From: Deuterostichococcus epilithicus
Taxonomy: Eukaryota; Chlorophyta; Trebouxiophyceae; Prasiolales; Stichococcaceae
Assembly (NCBI GenBank): GCA_033439295.1
Contig: JAVTLE010000014.1
Coordinates: 3,286,001 to 3,350,000, forward strand
Length of the DNA stretch: 64,000 nucleotides
Direction: 5' to 3'
The notes under the pieces were generated by a model, which did no database searches, was not told the origin of the DNA, and saw only the letters and a program-made list of their open reading frames with translations. Numbering within the stretch: position 1 is the stretch's first letter; every line of letters starts with the position of its first letter. This document shows, one piece after another, positions 42,758-55,222 of the stretch. The position numbers and the translations under genes are program-made.

Positions 42758-45186
42758 ATGGGGCTCACTGCACTACTGCAGCGCGTTTATCAGATAGCCT
42801 TTCGCCTCGTCGTCATTTTGATGGAGCGTGGGATGCTTCCAGACGCGATCGTCAGGTTGGCGTTCGTGCCGCTGTTGCGCGTCATACGCTGCCACACACA
42901 TTGCGCTCAGTACTACATGAACGGATCCGTTTTAACAATCGAGACACACACGCTTCGGTCCCGCAGGTTTGGGATCCGTCTGCTGTTGTCAAAGCGCCTT
43001 GCAGAGGTGGGCGGCGACCCTGCGGCGACTGCTGCTGCATGCGCAGGAGGAGTCGTCAAGTCAGCTGCTGTGCACCGTGCATCCCCCCAACTCTTGCCGT
43101 CGGGGACCTTTAGTGTGACCTGATGGTATAATGTGACTTGATGGTCATACCTCCGCACCGCAGACGAGCGCCAATGGGGAGGACTACCATGCCAAAGTCC
43201 AGGCTTTCGTGGACGAGCTGAAGGGCATGCCGGTCGCAGTGCAGACCGCAGCTGCCAATGAACAGCACTACGAGGTGGTGCTGCAGCATGCTGCCTCGAA
43301 GGAATCTTTTGGTGTCGCTGTTGACGCCACATTGTCCACTCATGTATGCCACTTGGGCAGGGTTGTCAAGCGTGAAGTGCCTCCGTCAGCTTCATGTAAC
43401 AAAACTAGACAGGCCGAACGTGAAGCGCAGGTGCCCACAGAGTACTTCCTCATGTGCCTGGGCGACAAGCTGAAGTACAGCAGCTGCCTGTACCCAGCTG
43501 CGAACTCCAGCCTGGAGGATGCTGAGGAGGCCATGCTGCGTGAGACTCTTTCCTTGCACCTTTGCATGAGAGTAACATCCTAACCTTCCGCTCCGCCATG
43601 TCTGGCATTTTGGCGATCGGCTCGGCCAGGCACTGAAGGACACTGCCAGGATGGTCGGTCGACTTGTTCCCTGAGATCCGCAACTGGAGGCGCCCCAGAG
43701 CCGCGCCATGCTTGCTTGGCCGAGACCGGCGCCCGGACTCGCGTTGCAGGGCTGTACTGCGAGCGGGCGCAGCTGAAGGACGGGCAGACAATACTGGAGC
43801 TGGGTTGCGGCTGGGGCTCGCTGTGCCTGTACCTGGCGGAGCGCTACCCGGGCAGTGAGGTCACCGCGGTCAGCAACTCCAAGACGCAGAAGCAGCTCAT
43901 CATGCAGCGCGCCCACGACCGGAAGCTGACCAACCTGAAAGTGGGGCCAGCACACTGCGCTGTCTGCCAAGGACCGCTGTGATTAGCAGCCATGCAGCCG
44001 GCTGGCTCTTATGAGTTTGCATCTGGTTTCTGCCTGCCCAGCCACACAAAAGGTCCCGGCGATCATCCTGCACATGGGGTCGAAGCTTGAAGGGTGCTGC
44101 AGGTCATCACGGCGGATGTCGTCGAGTTCGATGCGCCTACAGCCGCATTCGACCGGGTCATCAGCATCGAGATGTTTGAGCACATGAAAAACTACAAGGT
44201 GATCTCTCTTGAGAATCAAACTCCGGGCTGCTCTCGTTTTCCTCCTGCTGTATCTGTGAACGCTGCAACTGATGGCAGGCCTCTTTTCCAGGTGCTGTTG
44301 GGCCGCATCAGCCGGTGGCTCAAGCCCAAGGGCCTGCTGTTCGTCCACATCTTCGTCACAAACGCCCTGCCCTACCACTTCGAGGCACGCACTGCACCCC
44401 GCTGCTCTATTGGGCTTCACACAGCCTGTGCAGCCCAATTTTGATGAATGACCAGTGAGGGAGCCACTCGCAGGGATGGTAGTTCCTGAATCCGTGGCTC
44501 CTGTGCAGGTGGAGGACGAGGATGACTGGATGGCGCGCTACTTCTTTACAGGCGGCACAATGCCTTCGTCGAACCTCCTGCTGCACTTCCAGGCGAGTCC
44601 ACGCCCTGTGCACCTGCCGGCTGGGCTGTGATCTGCCGCTGTTGTTTCGGCAGACTTCGACAGACAGCCGGCCAAATTTGCATGCGCAGCTGTGAACAGG
44701 AATGTGATGATGCCATCTCGACATTTGCAGGACGACCTGAGTGTCCAGCAGCAATGGTACATCAACGGCAAGCACTACTCGCGGACGCTGGAGGACTGGC
44801 TGCGACGTATGGACGCCCACAAAAAGCTGCTCATCCCGCTGTTCCAGGTGCAGCACGTCCATGATCTGCATCAGGAGCCCGATCATCCAATGGCACCTAG
44901 CAGTGTTCTTTCTGCGATGCTGCCTGCAAAAGGCAGCATCGCATCGCATCGGGTGTGGCATGAGCCTGTGCATCGCACAGGCTCATGCCACCCTCGCCAA
45001 ACACCCCCACCCAATGTCCGACTGACTGCACCGCAGGATACGTACGGCAAGGCGGACACTGTGAAGTGGTGGGTACGGTGGCGGGTCTTCTACCTGGCGT
45101 GCAGCGAGCTGTTTGCTTTCAACGGCGGCAACCAGTGGGGCGTGGGTCACTATTTGTTTCAGAAGAAGGAGCTTGCGAGGAAGTGA
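42758..45186 (+). CDS. coclaurine N-methyltransferase/CFA-synthase-like SAM methyltransferase
   Basis: The start is MGLTALLQRVYQIAFRLVV at 42758, and the stop is at 45186. Conserved blocks lie in order on about nine exons: MLPDAIVRLAFVPLLR, RFGIRLLLSKRLAE, AFVDELKGMPVAVQT, VPTEYFLMCLGDKLKYSS, and SLEDAEEAML. The SAM-binding motif is QTILELGCGWGSLCLYLA (near 43800). Next come VTAVSNSKTQKQLI, FDRVISIEMFEHMKNYK (44150-44200), LKPKGLLFVHIFV, DDWMARYFFTGGTMPSSNL (near 44530), HYSRTLEDWLRRMDAHKK and QWGVGHYLFQKKELARK. The order matches plant coclaurine N-methyltransferase-like proteins throughout. Benzylisoquinoline alkaloids are not expected in algae, so the substrate is unknown; a small amine or a lipid is possible. 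No transit peptide is obvious. An intron holds two strong stem-loops (44913-44990). Confidence 0.85.
43114..43145 (+). repeat. 14-base tandem duplication in a methyltransferase intron
   Basis: TGTGACCTGATGGT (43114-43127) and TGTGACTTGATGGT (43132-43145) differ at one position and are separated by four bases. Confidence 0.7.
44913..44990. repeat. two adjacent perfect stem-loops in a methyltransferase intron
   Basis: Stem-loop 1 pairs TGCGATGCTGCCT (44913-44925) with 44931-44943, a perfect 13-base-pair stem with a 5-base loop. Stem-loop 2 pairs TGGCATGAGCCTGTGC (44956-44971) with 44975-44990, a perfect 16-base-pair stem with a 3-base ATC loop. Both lie between the exon ending near 44848 and the exon starting near 45038. 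Confidence 0.85.
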
Positions 45187-45719
45187 TGCTGACATTGCTG
45201 CAATGCCGCTTTCCCGTCCTACCCGATGTTGAAACCTGTGTGACGGCATGACCACGCTACTGTGTCCAGCAATGTATTTGCACTTTCCTGAGCATGCACC
45301 CTCTTCAGATGGAATAACTGCACTTGTCCATGGACCAGTTCACCTGGAGGCAGCACAGGCAAGTTGAGCGGCCCCAATTGGGCACTGCAAAAGGGCACAG
45401 GTGCCAATTCGGAATTGCCAATGCCTCAATGTTTTGAATGGTTGGAAGGGAAGAAATGAAAACAGAACAGCCGTTTGCCGGGGGTGGCCACTTTCTCTGT
45501 CGTTCTCAACACAGAATTACAGCGCATACTCCGCGCAGCATGCAGGTCATCTGCTCGCGAAAGCAGAGCTTGTGAGTTCGACAATCTCGAATACCAACCC
45601 TGCTCATTTGACATCATTACGCTGACAGTTCATGCTGCACTAGCTCATAAGGGAAGAAACGCTGACAACCTGAACAGCAGAATGTTGCAGCGGTCAGCTG
45701 CAGTGAAACTGTAATTCGA
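45187..45719. other. intergenic region, nothing recognised
   Basis: About 530 bases lie between same-strand genes. TGTAA occurs near 45710, close to the golgin start, and is too far from the methyltransferase stop to be assigned to it with confidence. No coherent exon is seen. Confidence 0.4.
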
Positions 45720-48700
45720 ATGTCGGTGTGGGGTAGAATATCGAACACAGCCAGCAGCTTGCAGGCCAGGGTCGCAAAGCTCTCGGAAGAGGCATTTGAT
45801 CGTGCAGAAGACCTGCTGGTGAGACGCTGACATGCACAGCTCTCATGGTCTTGTGAGATACGCACCATGGCCACCCTGCGTAGTTGCAGCATGCTTATGG
45901 CCGGCATAACGACCACCTGCCACTGTGCTCGCCGCAGGACCCCTCGAATAGGGGAGATCAGGATGGCGAGCCGCAGCAAGCACGGACCCAGCCTGGCGTG
46001 CAACAGCCACACAGCCAGCCCGGGCCTCCGGCTCCGCCAGCTGGCGCGGCGCCGCACATGCTTGGCGGCAGCCGCTCTGCCTCAATACCCGGCACAACAG
46101 AGTCCCGCCTGGCGGCACTAAAAGCAAAGCTCGCTGAGGACCGGGCAAGAAGCGCGCGGGTGCCGCCCACCAGGACAACACCACTGCAGCCAGCCAGCCC
46201 GAGTGGCGCGCAGCAGCAAGGCCCAGCCTCCGCAGCGGCGCCCACGCAGCAGCCGCAGACGTCCGGACGGATCCCGCCTGAGCCAGTGCAGCCGGCTCTG
46301 CAGGTGAGCTATACATGCTCTGCGCACCTGCACACTGAAACCTGTCACGGGAAGTCATCAGCAATGTTATTTGATTCAGCCCTCGAGCAGCCTTCAGTGG
46401 TGTGCAGAGCCATAGATGTCCATCTGAGACACGAATGCAATTGCACAGGCGCAGCCGCATGATGCACGGCAATGCAGTGGCGGCGGCGCCGCCGCTGCCG
46501 CCGCATTCGAGGAGGTGTCGCTCAGCAGCCCTGTCGCCAACAGGGCTTGGGCACCAGAGTCGCACTTACAACACCACAGCCAGGCGCAGCAGCTGCCGCA
46601 GCAGACAGCACGTGGTCCATCGCAGCATACACCTCCGGCAGCCGCGGCGCAGCCCACGGCGCAGCCGGCCCTGCCGCCACCGGCAGCCGGCCCCCGATCG
46701 GTCCGGCCGGACGAGACCGCAAACCTGCGGGCGCAGCTGCAGCGGCTCAAGACGCAAATGTTGGCAACCTCCCAGCAGGCGGAGGAGGAAGCGGAGCGGC
46801 TGCAGTCGGCCGCTAATACGCAGGCGGCCGCGCTGCGGCTGGAGGCGGGCGAGCTGCAGGCGTCTCTGGCCGCTGCGCGGCAGCAGCTGCTGGACCAGCA
46901 GGCTGCCAGTCAGGAGGTGCGGCCAAGGGCTGTCCTGCGCGCAACTTTGCGCCTCTTCCAACAGAAACCCTTTCGAGACAGCTGTGGACTTTTATGAACA
47001 TGCGACGCAGTCCGGGCACCTCACTCGTCTCGAGAATGGCTGTGCATCCCGGTCGAACTGCTGCCGTTCTCCCGAGCATTTTGACCAAAGTCAGCTCCAT
47101 GGTAGTGGAGACCGTACTCCGACATGCACTGCAGGCGGAGGAGCGGCTGCACGACGCCGAGGAAGACTGGCAGACGCGGCTGGAGGCGCACGCTGCCCAG
47201 GCGGCTGCGCTGCAGCAGGAAGTCGACCGCCTAAGGACCGCCGAGCGGCAGCCGGAAGGTCGTGACGGCAGCGGCGCCAATGCCGACGCATCTGCGGAGG
47301 AGCAACACAGCCAGGAGCTGCAGCGGCTGCAGGCGCCTGCCGCGCAGCAGCGTGCGGAAGCGGAGGCCGCGACCGCAGAGGCGCTCCGCTGGCAGACGGC
47401 CGCGGAGGCCGCGCAGGCAGACAGTGAGCGGCTGCTCGCGGAGCTGGATGCGGCGCGCAGCAGCAGCGCCGCTGGTCCTCACAACGCCGAGGCACTGCAG
47501 CGTGCGCAGCAGGGGGAGGCGGCGGCGGTGCAGCAGGCAGAGCAGGCAGCGGCAGAGGCGGACCGGCAGTCTGCATCGGCGGCAGCTGCCGCCCAAGATG
47601 CGGAAGCGGCCCGGCAAGAGGCCCAGGCGGTGCGGGAGCAGCTGCAGCGGCTCGAGGCGCGGCTGGCGGAGGTGTCAGAGGCGCAAGCAGCCGAGCAGCA
47701 GGCTGCAGAGGCGCGCACGGCCGAGTGGCGGGCGGCCGCGGGGGCGGCACAGCAGGCGGTGGAGCGCGCGCAGCGTGAGGCGGCGGATGCGCTGGGGGTG
47801 CGCGACGAGGCTGCTCGGCAGCGGGAAGCGCTGCAGCGGCAGCTGCGGGAGCAGGCGGAGGCGCACGCTGCGTCCGGGCAGCAGCTGTCGCAGCAGCAGG
47901 TGAGGCAGCGCGCCTGCGCAGAGCGGAGACGCGCGCGGCTGGTGCTGCCTGTCCTCATCTGCTGCCTGCTTGCTCGCTGTGCTGCGATGCGCAGCGTATG
48001 CAGCCTAGGTAGCGGTGGGTGCCCACGAGCACAATCGGCCTTACCTGCTCGAGGTTTCACGTCCCCAGCCGTCGTGCAGGCAGCAGCGGACGCGGAGAGG
48101 CGGACACAGTCCAGCCAGCTGGCGGCCGACCTGGAGGCACAGCAGCGGCGCGTTGCCGAGCTGGAGGCGGCGCTGCGGCAGGCTCGGCAGCAGGCGGCAG
48201 AGCACGAGGAGCAGTCGGCTGACGCTGCCACCCAGCTCAGGCACGGCTGTCCGAGCGTTGGACAGACAGCATGCCCGTGCAGCATGCTTGGCAATGACAC
48301 GGCGTGAGATCGGCGGCACACTCCAGCAGTGCTGTGCTGTCGAGTCGTACTCACCGACTGCCTGGAGGCAGCACACTGAAGTGTGTGCGGCGTGCAGGGA
48401 CCGCGACGCATTCTGGAAGGCAGAGCTAGAGGCTGAGCGGCAGCGGCAGGCCGGCGCCGCTTCAGACGCGCAGGCGGAGGTGCGGCAGCTGCGGGACCAG
48501 CTGCAACAGCAGCAAGTCCAGCTGCAGCGGCAGCGAGGTCAGGGCGCAGCCAAGAGCCAGACGGCGGTCCGAGCGGCAGTCGAGGCGGCGGTTGCGGAGC
48601 GGGACGCAGCGTGGCAGCAGCACCAGGAGCAGCAGATATACGCGGCCATCGCTGAGTGTGACGCCGCCTGGCAGGCGCGGCTGCGGGAGGAGTCTGATGC

Positions 48701-51700
48701 GGCCGTCGCCGAAAGCGACGGCGCCTGGCAGGCGAGGCTGCGGGAGGAGGTCGCCGCGGCGGTCGCAGAGCGCGACAGCGTCTGGCAGCAGGAAGTACAC
48801 GCGGCACAGGAGAAGCACCAGGCGCTGCAGCTCCAGCTGGCGGGCCTGCAGGTGTCGCCGGATTGACTACTGATTCCGCATTGAGTGTTGCTGCAGTGAC
48901 TGGCTCAGTGCTGCAACAAGAGAAAGGGCATTGTGGTCTCTGTGGTCCCATTGGGGTCGCCTGTCCGAGTCTCATTGTGAGAGACTGTGAGCTCCGACAG
49001 CCCTGACAGCCCTGACAGCCATTTGAACCTCGTCGCATTGCGGGGCCAGGAGCGTCTGCGCTCGGCGGCGGCGGAGCCGTCACCGGCGGGACAGGCCGCC
49101 CATGCGGCGGACCTGGCGGCGCTTGAGGGGCAGCTGCAGGAGGCGCTCTCGGACGTAGACGCACAGCGGCATCGCTGTGTCCAGCTGCAGCAGGTGGGGT
49201 CCGGGAAGACCCGTGCAGCGAAACCTCTGCTCTGGTCAGCCGCTGCTGCAGCACCAGTGGCCAGACGCTTGGTGCGCGTTGGTGTGTTGCTAGGCATCCG
49301 TTGCTGGTCTTGGTGGAGCATTGCTGTCGTCGAGCGTGGCACACCACCCTAGGGAGTCATGCCAGTACCACCATTGACATCATTGCTGGATGGGACAGGA
49401 GCTGGAGCAGACGCAGCAGGCGCTGGCAATCCAGCCCCCGCCGGATGCATCAGCAGGTAGCGGTGAGCAGGCTGCCCGGCTACAGGACGCGCAGCAGCAG
49501 ATTGCCCAGCTCCAGGTGACCCCCAGCAGCCCGCCAGTACATCTTGCCTCTCATTCCAGATGGACTTCTTGACGCATGTCTTCGCTTGTTGCACATTCCG
49601 CTGGCGTCACCTGCATCCCTTGACGCAACAGGAGGAGCTGCGGCAAAGCAGCCGGGAGCCTAGCGCGGAGCTGGCGGCGGCGCGGGATGCGGTCGCAGCG
49701 GCACACACCGAGCGCGACCGCGCAAAGGCTCAGCTCACCAGGTGCTGCCCTGCAAGATCAGCCGCCAACCCGCTTTCCAGACCGACGTTTGGGCAGGCCT
49801 TCCCGCAGCTGACGGACAAGCGACCTGCAACAAGGCGCAGTCAGAAAGCTGCAATCCCGCGACGGCCAGGTCCCGGGGATCGCCCACATGTCTGCTGGCC
49901 CGCTCGGGAGCATTTGTGGCGACAGCGAGGCGCGCGCCAGCGTTCTGCTGAGGCGTCCGCTGCCGGGGTGCCGCAGGATGAAGGCGGCGATGCTGACGGG
50001 GCAGGAGGCGGACGACGAGAAGCTGTCCTGGCGCGTGGACGCAGAGGTGCGCCTGCGCCTCGACGAGCTGCGCCAGTCGGAGACCGCCGCCACCGCCGCC
50101 CTGCAGGTGCCCCCGCCCCTCCCACCTGCAGCCCACTGAACCTGCAATGCGTGCTGAGCACCCTCCCCCGTAAGACCACGTTCTGCCCGCGCTTGCTCAC
50201 GCATGCGCCCGGCAGCCACGGAAACAGAAGCGGACGGCAGGGTGTGACGGAGTCTGCAGGAGGCTGACAGCACCTGAGACAGCCCATGGCGCGCATGGAT
50301 GATGACGCAGAAGAAGCCTCGTCGGTGTGTCGGCAGTTCGGCATAGTGCAGATGCGGTTGGTAAGCTGGTCCAGAGCGATCATGGGGCCTCGCGTGCTCG
50401 CAGGAGGAGCTGGCTGCGGCGCGGCAGCAGCTGACCGACGCTGGCGCCTGGAGGGAGGCGCTCGATGCAAAGGATACCGAGCTGGCCAACCTGCAGGTGA
50501 GGGCCAACTCTGCCGACCCGCGTGGGCATGAACCTCTTGCAACGCCGGGTTCAATGCCATCCAGCCGTCACGTCGGCAGACTCGGCGACTATGCCTGAGT
50601 AGCCTTTACATATAGAGGGTCATTTGCCACTGCGGCAGTGGTCCCTGCTCGGCTGCGCATCCTGACGGCACATCTCGGACTGCCCGCTGCAGGGCGTGCT
50701 TGGGGAGCTGTCTTACGAGTCGGACGCTGCCGAGCGACTGCGCGGCGAGCTGCGCGCCGCCAATGCCGAGGCGGCGCAGCTGCGCGCCCGCCTCGAGGCT
50801 GACGCCTCCCAGCTGGCAGCCGCTCAGCAGGTGAACTGTCGTCCACTTGTCTTCGTCAGAAGCGCATGATAATGCCTGTGAGGTGCTTGCCAGCTGCAGA
50901 GCCGCTCCTTGTTTGCTGTCCGGCAAGTCAGCGAGAGCACCACAGTATCTTCTCGAGCTTGTGTGGACTGCTCGCAGGCGCGTGCTGACCTGGAAGCGGC
51001 GCTCTTGGCGGCGGGCCATCGGGAGACGGACAGGCGCGCCGCCGAGAGTCGGCTGCGGGAGGAGGCGACCATGCTCCGGCGGGCACTGGGTGAGTGGTGG
51101 CCGCGTGCACACCTCGTGGCACGCTTCAAGCAAGCTCAGTCCATGCACTGGCAGAGCAGTCATTTCAGACCAGTCAATCTGCGCCAGGAGCTGGCTGCCG
51201 TGGTTCTGCAACCATGCCTGCACGCGGAGCCCCTGCGAGTGCTTGCCGCTCCTTGGATGAAGAGGCTCGTCACGGTGTGACACGTGTGCCTGGCGCGGAG
51301 CGCAGCGGAGAGCATGAAGCGCGTCAGGCTGCTGAACAGCGACACGGACACCATGGTAGACCGCCGGGTCGTGGTCAAGCTGCTGACCACCTTCTTCGAG
51401 CGTGGCCAGAGCCACGAGGTCCTGCAGCTCATGGCCCGCATGCTCGGCTTCTCGGGTGCGCGATGCAACTCAGGCTGGGGTTTGACTTTGACTTTGAGAC
51501 TCTGGGAACCATTCTTCCCCCCTCCCCCTGCAGCAACGTGGTTGCATGGTGCAGCTGCCTGGCCGAACGCTGTGTCACGATGCCACATGCCGATGCTGTG
51601 GGTGAGAGCAGGTGTTGAACCTCCTCGTGGTCGTGTCGAACAGAGGAGGACAAGCGGCGGGTGGCGGCGGGGCAGGGTCGACGCAGCGTCCTCAAGACGG

Positions 51701-51992
51701 TGGCGACAGCGCCCTTCCAGCTGGTGCGTGGCGGCGTGTCTCTCGTCGCCGGGTCCGGCGATGGAGTCACCTCCCCCCGAGCGGACGGCAGTGCCGGCAT
51801 GGCCGACCAATGGTGCGGCTGCGTTGAGCAATGGGCTACTTGCACTGGATTTGACTGCAACCTAGCACTTCTCGTTCCGTTTTGCACGGTGTGGCCAACT
51901 TCACACGGCTTGCTGCTGCCAGGGTGGACTTCCTGATTCAGCAAGCGCAAGCCGCAGACTCGGTGGAAGATGGCAACGGTGCGGCTGACTGA
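45720..51992 (+). CDS. GRAB-domain golgin (GMAP-210/Rud3; plant golgin candidate 3/4 type)
   Basis: Exon 1 starts MSVWGRISNTASSLQARVA at 45720, the amphipathic start typical of these golgins. A Pro/Gln-rich segment follows (45930-46700). A very long coiled coil then runs from about 46700 to 51090 (QAEERLHDAEEDWQTRLEA; QLQRLEARLAEVSEAQ; ELSYESDAAERLRGEL). The exon at about 51310-51455 is diagnostic: MKRVRLLNSDTDTMVDRRV followed by VVKLLTTFFERGQSHEVLQ and LMARMLGF. That is the GRIP-related Arf-binding (GRAB) domain. Later exons give RSVLKTVATAPFQLVRGGV and the terminal VDFLIQQAQAADSVEDGN, also family-typical. GRAB golgins are held on cis-Golgi membranes by Arf1-GTP and tether vesicles. Within the coil, about 48580-48800 repeats an AERD(A/S)xWQ-type unit four times. 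TGTAA lies about 130 bases after the stop. Confidence 0.85.
48580..48800 (+). repeat. four tandem ~20-residue repeats in the golgin coiled coil
   Basis: Successive units AVAERDAAWQQHQEQQ, AIAECDAAWQARLREE, AVAESDGAWQARLREE and AVAERDSVWQQEVHAA share the (A/V)AE.D..WQ core, which points to internal duplication within the coil. Confidence 0.7.
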
Positions 51993-52394
51993 CCTTGTGA
52001 TGTTCACGACGTTGTCCTCGTCTGACCTCTTCACACACCGCTTCCCTTACAGCTGTCTGTTGTGCTCCGGCAGGGCATGTCGGCACACCGACCGCAGGCA
52101 GCGAGGCGCCGCCGGCATGACGTGTAACCGGACATGCAGGATTGGGCTCTGTGCCTTCCATGCATTGCATTGGTTTCGGATCGGATTCAGAAGTGGTTTG
52201 CTCCTCAGCACTGGTTTCAGCACTGCCTCTCTCTCGGTAGAAGTGTGTGTGTGTCAAGCTCCAGGTGGCGCTTTACAAAACCTACGATGCTTCCAGAGCG
52301 CAGCATGCACATCACGTTGGCTGGCCTTCACGTAGTGGTGTGAGGGCCAGACAGACAAGCCATTGCTTATCTATTGCGCATCACACTGGTCACT
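51993..52394. other. intergenic region, nothing else recognised
   Basis: About 400 bases lie between same-strand genes. TGTAA near 52120 is a plausible polyadenylation signal for the golgin. No exon-like sequence is seen. Confidence 0.4.
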
Positions 52395-55222
52395 ATGGCG
52401 ACGATAACCGTTGAGTGGCGAGGCAGGGAACACTCCATTGAGCTTGCCGAGAATGCACTCCTGCATGACGTTGGGACAGCCATCGCACGGGAGACGGACA
52501 CCAGCTTTGAGACTCTCAAGCTGCTGCATGCCGGACGCGTTATCGTGCCGTCTGCAGCGCCGCAGCGCCTCGTAGATGAAGCAGGCAAGAGGTTCAGGGA
52601 CTCCATGCACCACGGCAGGCGCCTGTGAAATCCCGCAATGGTGTTCACATTGCAGGAAGAGTTACAACATGGTCGTCTGTGTGCTGCTTTGGTTGGATCT
52701 TAGGTGTGAATGAAGGCTGCACTTGCAGGATTGCGGCCAGGGGCACGGGTGCGGCTCATGGCTAGCTCCACGCAGGATGTTGCGGCCGTGCGGTCCAGCC
52801 GCGACCTGCCAGGCCTCGCGGGCTTCGAGCACGAGGCGCGGCGTGCAGCCGCCCGGCGTCGCACAACCAGCTCCTCCAGCACAGCGCTGCCATCAGGTGC
52901 TGTGTGCGGTCCGTGCGCCGCGTCATCAAGCGGATGTGACCGGATTTGAGCGCATGCAAGCGCACCATTCTTCGCCATTCCCAGCACTGAAACCCGTTCT
53001 GGTCATGCAGGACCTTATACCTTTGAGCGCTATGAAGCCTGGGAGTGCCCACCTGATGCATTCCCAGCCCCAGCGCAAGCGTTGAAGCTGCTGCACCGCC
53101 TGGCTGCGGACCGCGGCATTGTCGGCGTCATGCAGAAGCATCAATGGAGGTACCTTCCCCACCGGCCTCAGGTTCCCCGGCAATTTAAGCATGCCGCCGA
53201 CAGCAGCTCGCTTACGCATGTCGCATCTTGTGTCCTTGCATTGGTGCGGTTGCGCGCCACAATGTTGTGTTGCAGTTGCAGATTAGCTGGTCAGACGTTT
53301 GCAGTATCATCGTGTGGATATCCCATTCGGAGCTGTGCTCTGCAGGGTGGGCGTGCTCAGCGAGATGCCGCCGGAGGGAAAGGTGGGCGTCAGCCCCGTG
53401 TGCATCCTGGGCGTCAACATCAATGCAGGCCAGGAAATCTCGCTGCGCCTGCGCACTGACGACCTGAAGGTGCTCGCTGACGCAACCTCCCTTTTCTCTG
53501 TCTGTTATCATCTTGCGTGTTGATGCGACTGCGTGCTCCACACGGCGATTCTCCGCACGGTGTTCTTTGCTGTGAAGCAGTTCAGGTGATGCATGCCTTC
53601 ACATGGCGCCTGTAGGGCTTCCGGCGCTACGACCGCATCAGGGAGACGCTGATACACGAGCTGGCGCACATGGTGTTTGGCGAGCACGACGGCGACTTCA
53701 AGCGCCTCAATTCGCAGCTGACCCGGGAGGCCGCCCAGCTGGACTGGACCGCGCGGCCAGGTGCTCTCTCAGTCGATTGCACGCTGAAATGCATGTAAGA
53801 TGAGGAGGACAGCTAGGCTTGCTCTGCGCGTCAAACGGTTTCAAACGTTGATAGAGACCTTGCATGCCGGAGCGCACTTCCTGAGCACTTGATGTAGTTT
53901 CAGACTCCCCTTGACCTGCCTTGATATAGGCCGCACGGTCGGCAGCTACGCGGCGACAGACAACGACGACTTTGCAGCGGAACTGGCGCCGCTCCAGCCA
54001 ATGGTGCACCGCCTTGGCGGCGGCGTCCATACCTCTGCACAGGCAACAGCAGCCGCGGCGGCGGCGGCCCTGCAGCGCTTCAGTGAGGCGCAGGCCCGCG
54101 CCACTGCGGTAGATGCAGCCGCCTCGGCATCTGCATTGGCTGCCACGGCTCCTACGCCGCATGACGCCGGCCGCATCGTGGGCATAGGCCACAGGGATTC
54201 CTGCACCGAGGCCGCCGAGGAGGCCATGGCGCAGTTGGGCGATCCTTCAGTGACGGCGCGTATCGACAACACGGCATGCCCGCCGGCGCAGCTTGCAGAT
54301 GGCGGTATTGCTTCGCCAGGCAGTGCAGCACAGACTGGCGGCACAGGCGCCCTGCAGCAGCATGGACGGCAGCATGGCTCGGCTGCCCTGGCAGCGGACC
54401 GGGGCCAGTCAGCAACTGTGCCGCCTGTGGCAGTGCCAGAGCCGATGGACGTTGAGATTGCACAGCCCAGCAGCGCTGCGGATGCGGCTGCAGCTGCATC
54501 ACAGGCAGGGTCGCAGCCTCCCTCAGTCGGACACAAGGAGGCATGGCAGCCCTGCAGCGCCTGTGAGCTGCCGAGCACCACCCAAGAGCAGGCTGCTCAG
54601 CCCGGTGGCAGCAACACGCGGCAGGAGCCGGCGTCAGGCAGCGCAGCCAGCCAACTGCTGCCCGGTGGCGGCGAGGCAGCTGACAGCGGCGCGGTGCCTG
54701 GCGGAGAGGCGTCAGAGGCGGAGCAGAGGTTCCAGCAGGTACAGCGCGTCGTCGCAGCGCTGCTCGCGCGCACCCCCACACAGCAGCAGGCGCAACTCGC
54801 TCTGAGCAGCCTCCAGACCATCCTGCAGGTGAGCTCTCGCAACGATATGGCTGCGTGGGAAGGGGTGCGACCTACTGCGCCAATCGTTGCAGCCGTGCAC
54901 AGAGATCTTCGTTCGTTGTGCTGCTTGCCGTCTCTGTGTCGAAGAGCATCAATCACAACACGTTGTTTTGTGGGGGGCAACACACTATGATGTCCTCCTG
55001 CAGAATGCGCTGAGCTCCACAGACCCCAAGTTTCGGCGGGTACGGTGTCAGAATGCGGCGTTCCAGAGCCGGCTGGCGCGCTACCCGGAGGCGCTCGAGG
55101 TGCTGCACATGGCTGGATTCGCCGAGGTGGCCGATCCGGAGCCGGCGCTAACGCTCAGGCGCAACGACCCGGGCCTGCTGTGGCTGACGCTTGCGGCCAT
55201 CAAGGACTCGCTTGTGCACTAG
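52395..55222 (+). CDS. UBL-WLM-PUB metalloprotease (Wss1-like; plant At5g35690 type)
   Basis: Three domains occur in order. A ubiquitin-like domain starts MATITVEWRGREHSIELAE at 52395 and runs through TSFETLKLLHAGRVIVP and RPGARVRLMASS. The WLM metalloprotease domain follows, with YTFERYEAWECPDALPAP, GVMQKHQWRVG, PVCILGVNINAGQEISLRL (53390-53450) and RYDRIRETLIHELAHMVFG plus EHDGDF (53630-53700). The HELAHxxxxxHD motif gives the zinc ligands and catalytic Glu, all present. A long Ala/Gln-rich linker (54000-54760) leads to a PUB domain: KFRRVRCQNAAFQSRLARY, EALEVLHMAGF and LRRNDPGLLWLTLAAIKD, ending at 55222. WLM proteases of the Wss1/SPRTN class cleave DNA-protein crosslinks and SUMO conjugates, and PUB domains bind the p97/CDC48 tail. 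A role in CDC48-linked proteolysis of ubiquitin- or SUMO-marked adducts is inferred. Confidence 0.9.

Noticed and set aside
47479-49347. Minus-strand open frame of 622 codons
   Set aside because: It is antisense to the golgin coiled coil. Repetitive GC-rich heptad coding leaves the opposite strand free of stops, and the translation is Ser/Ala/Cys-rich with no domain.
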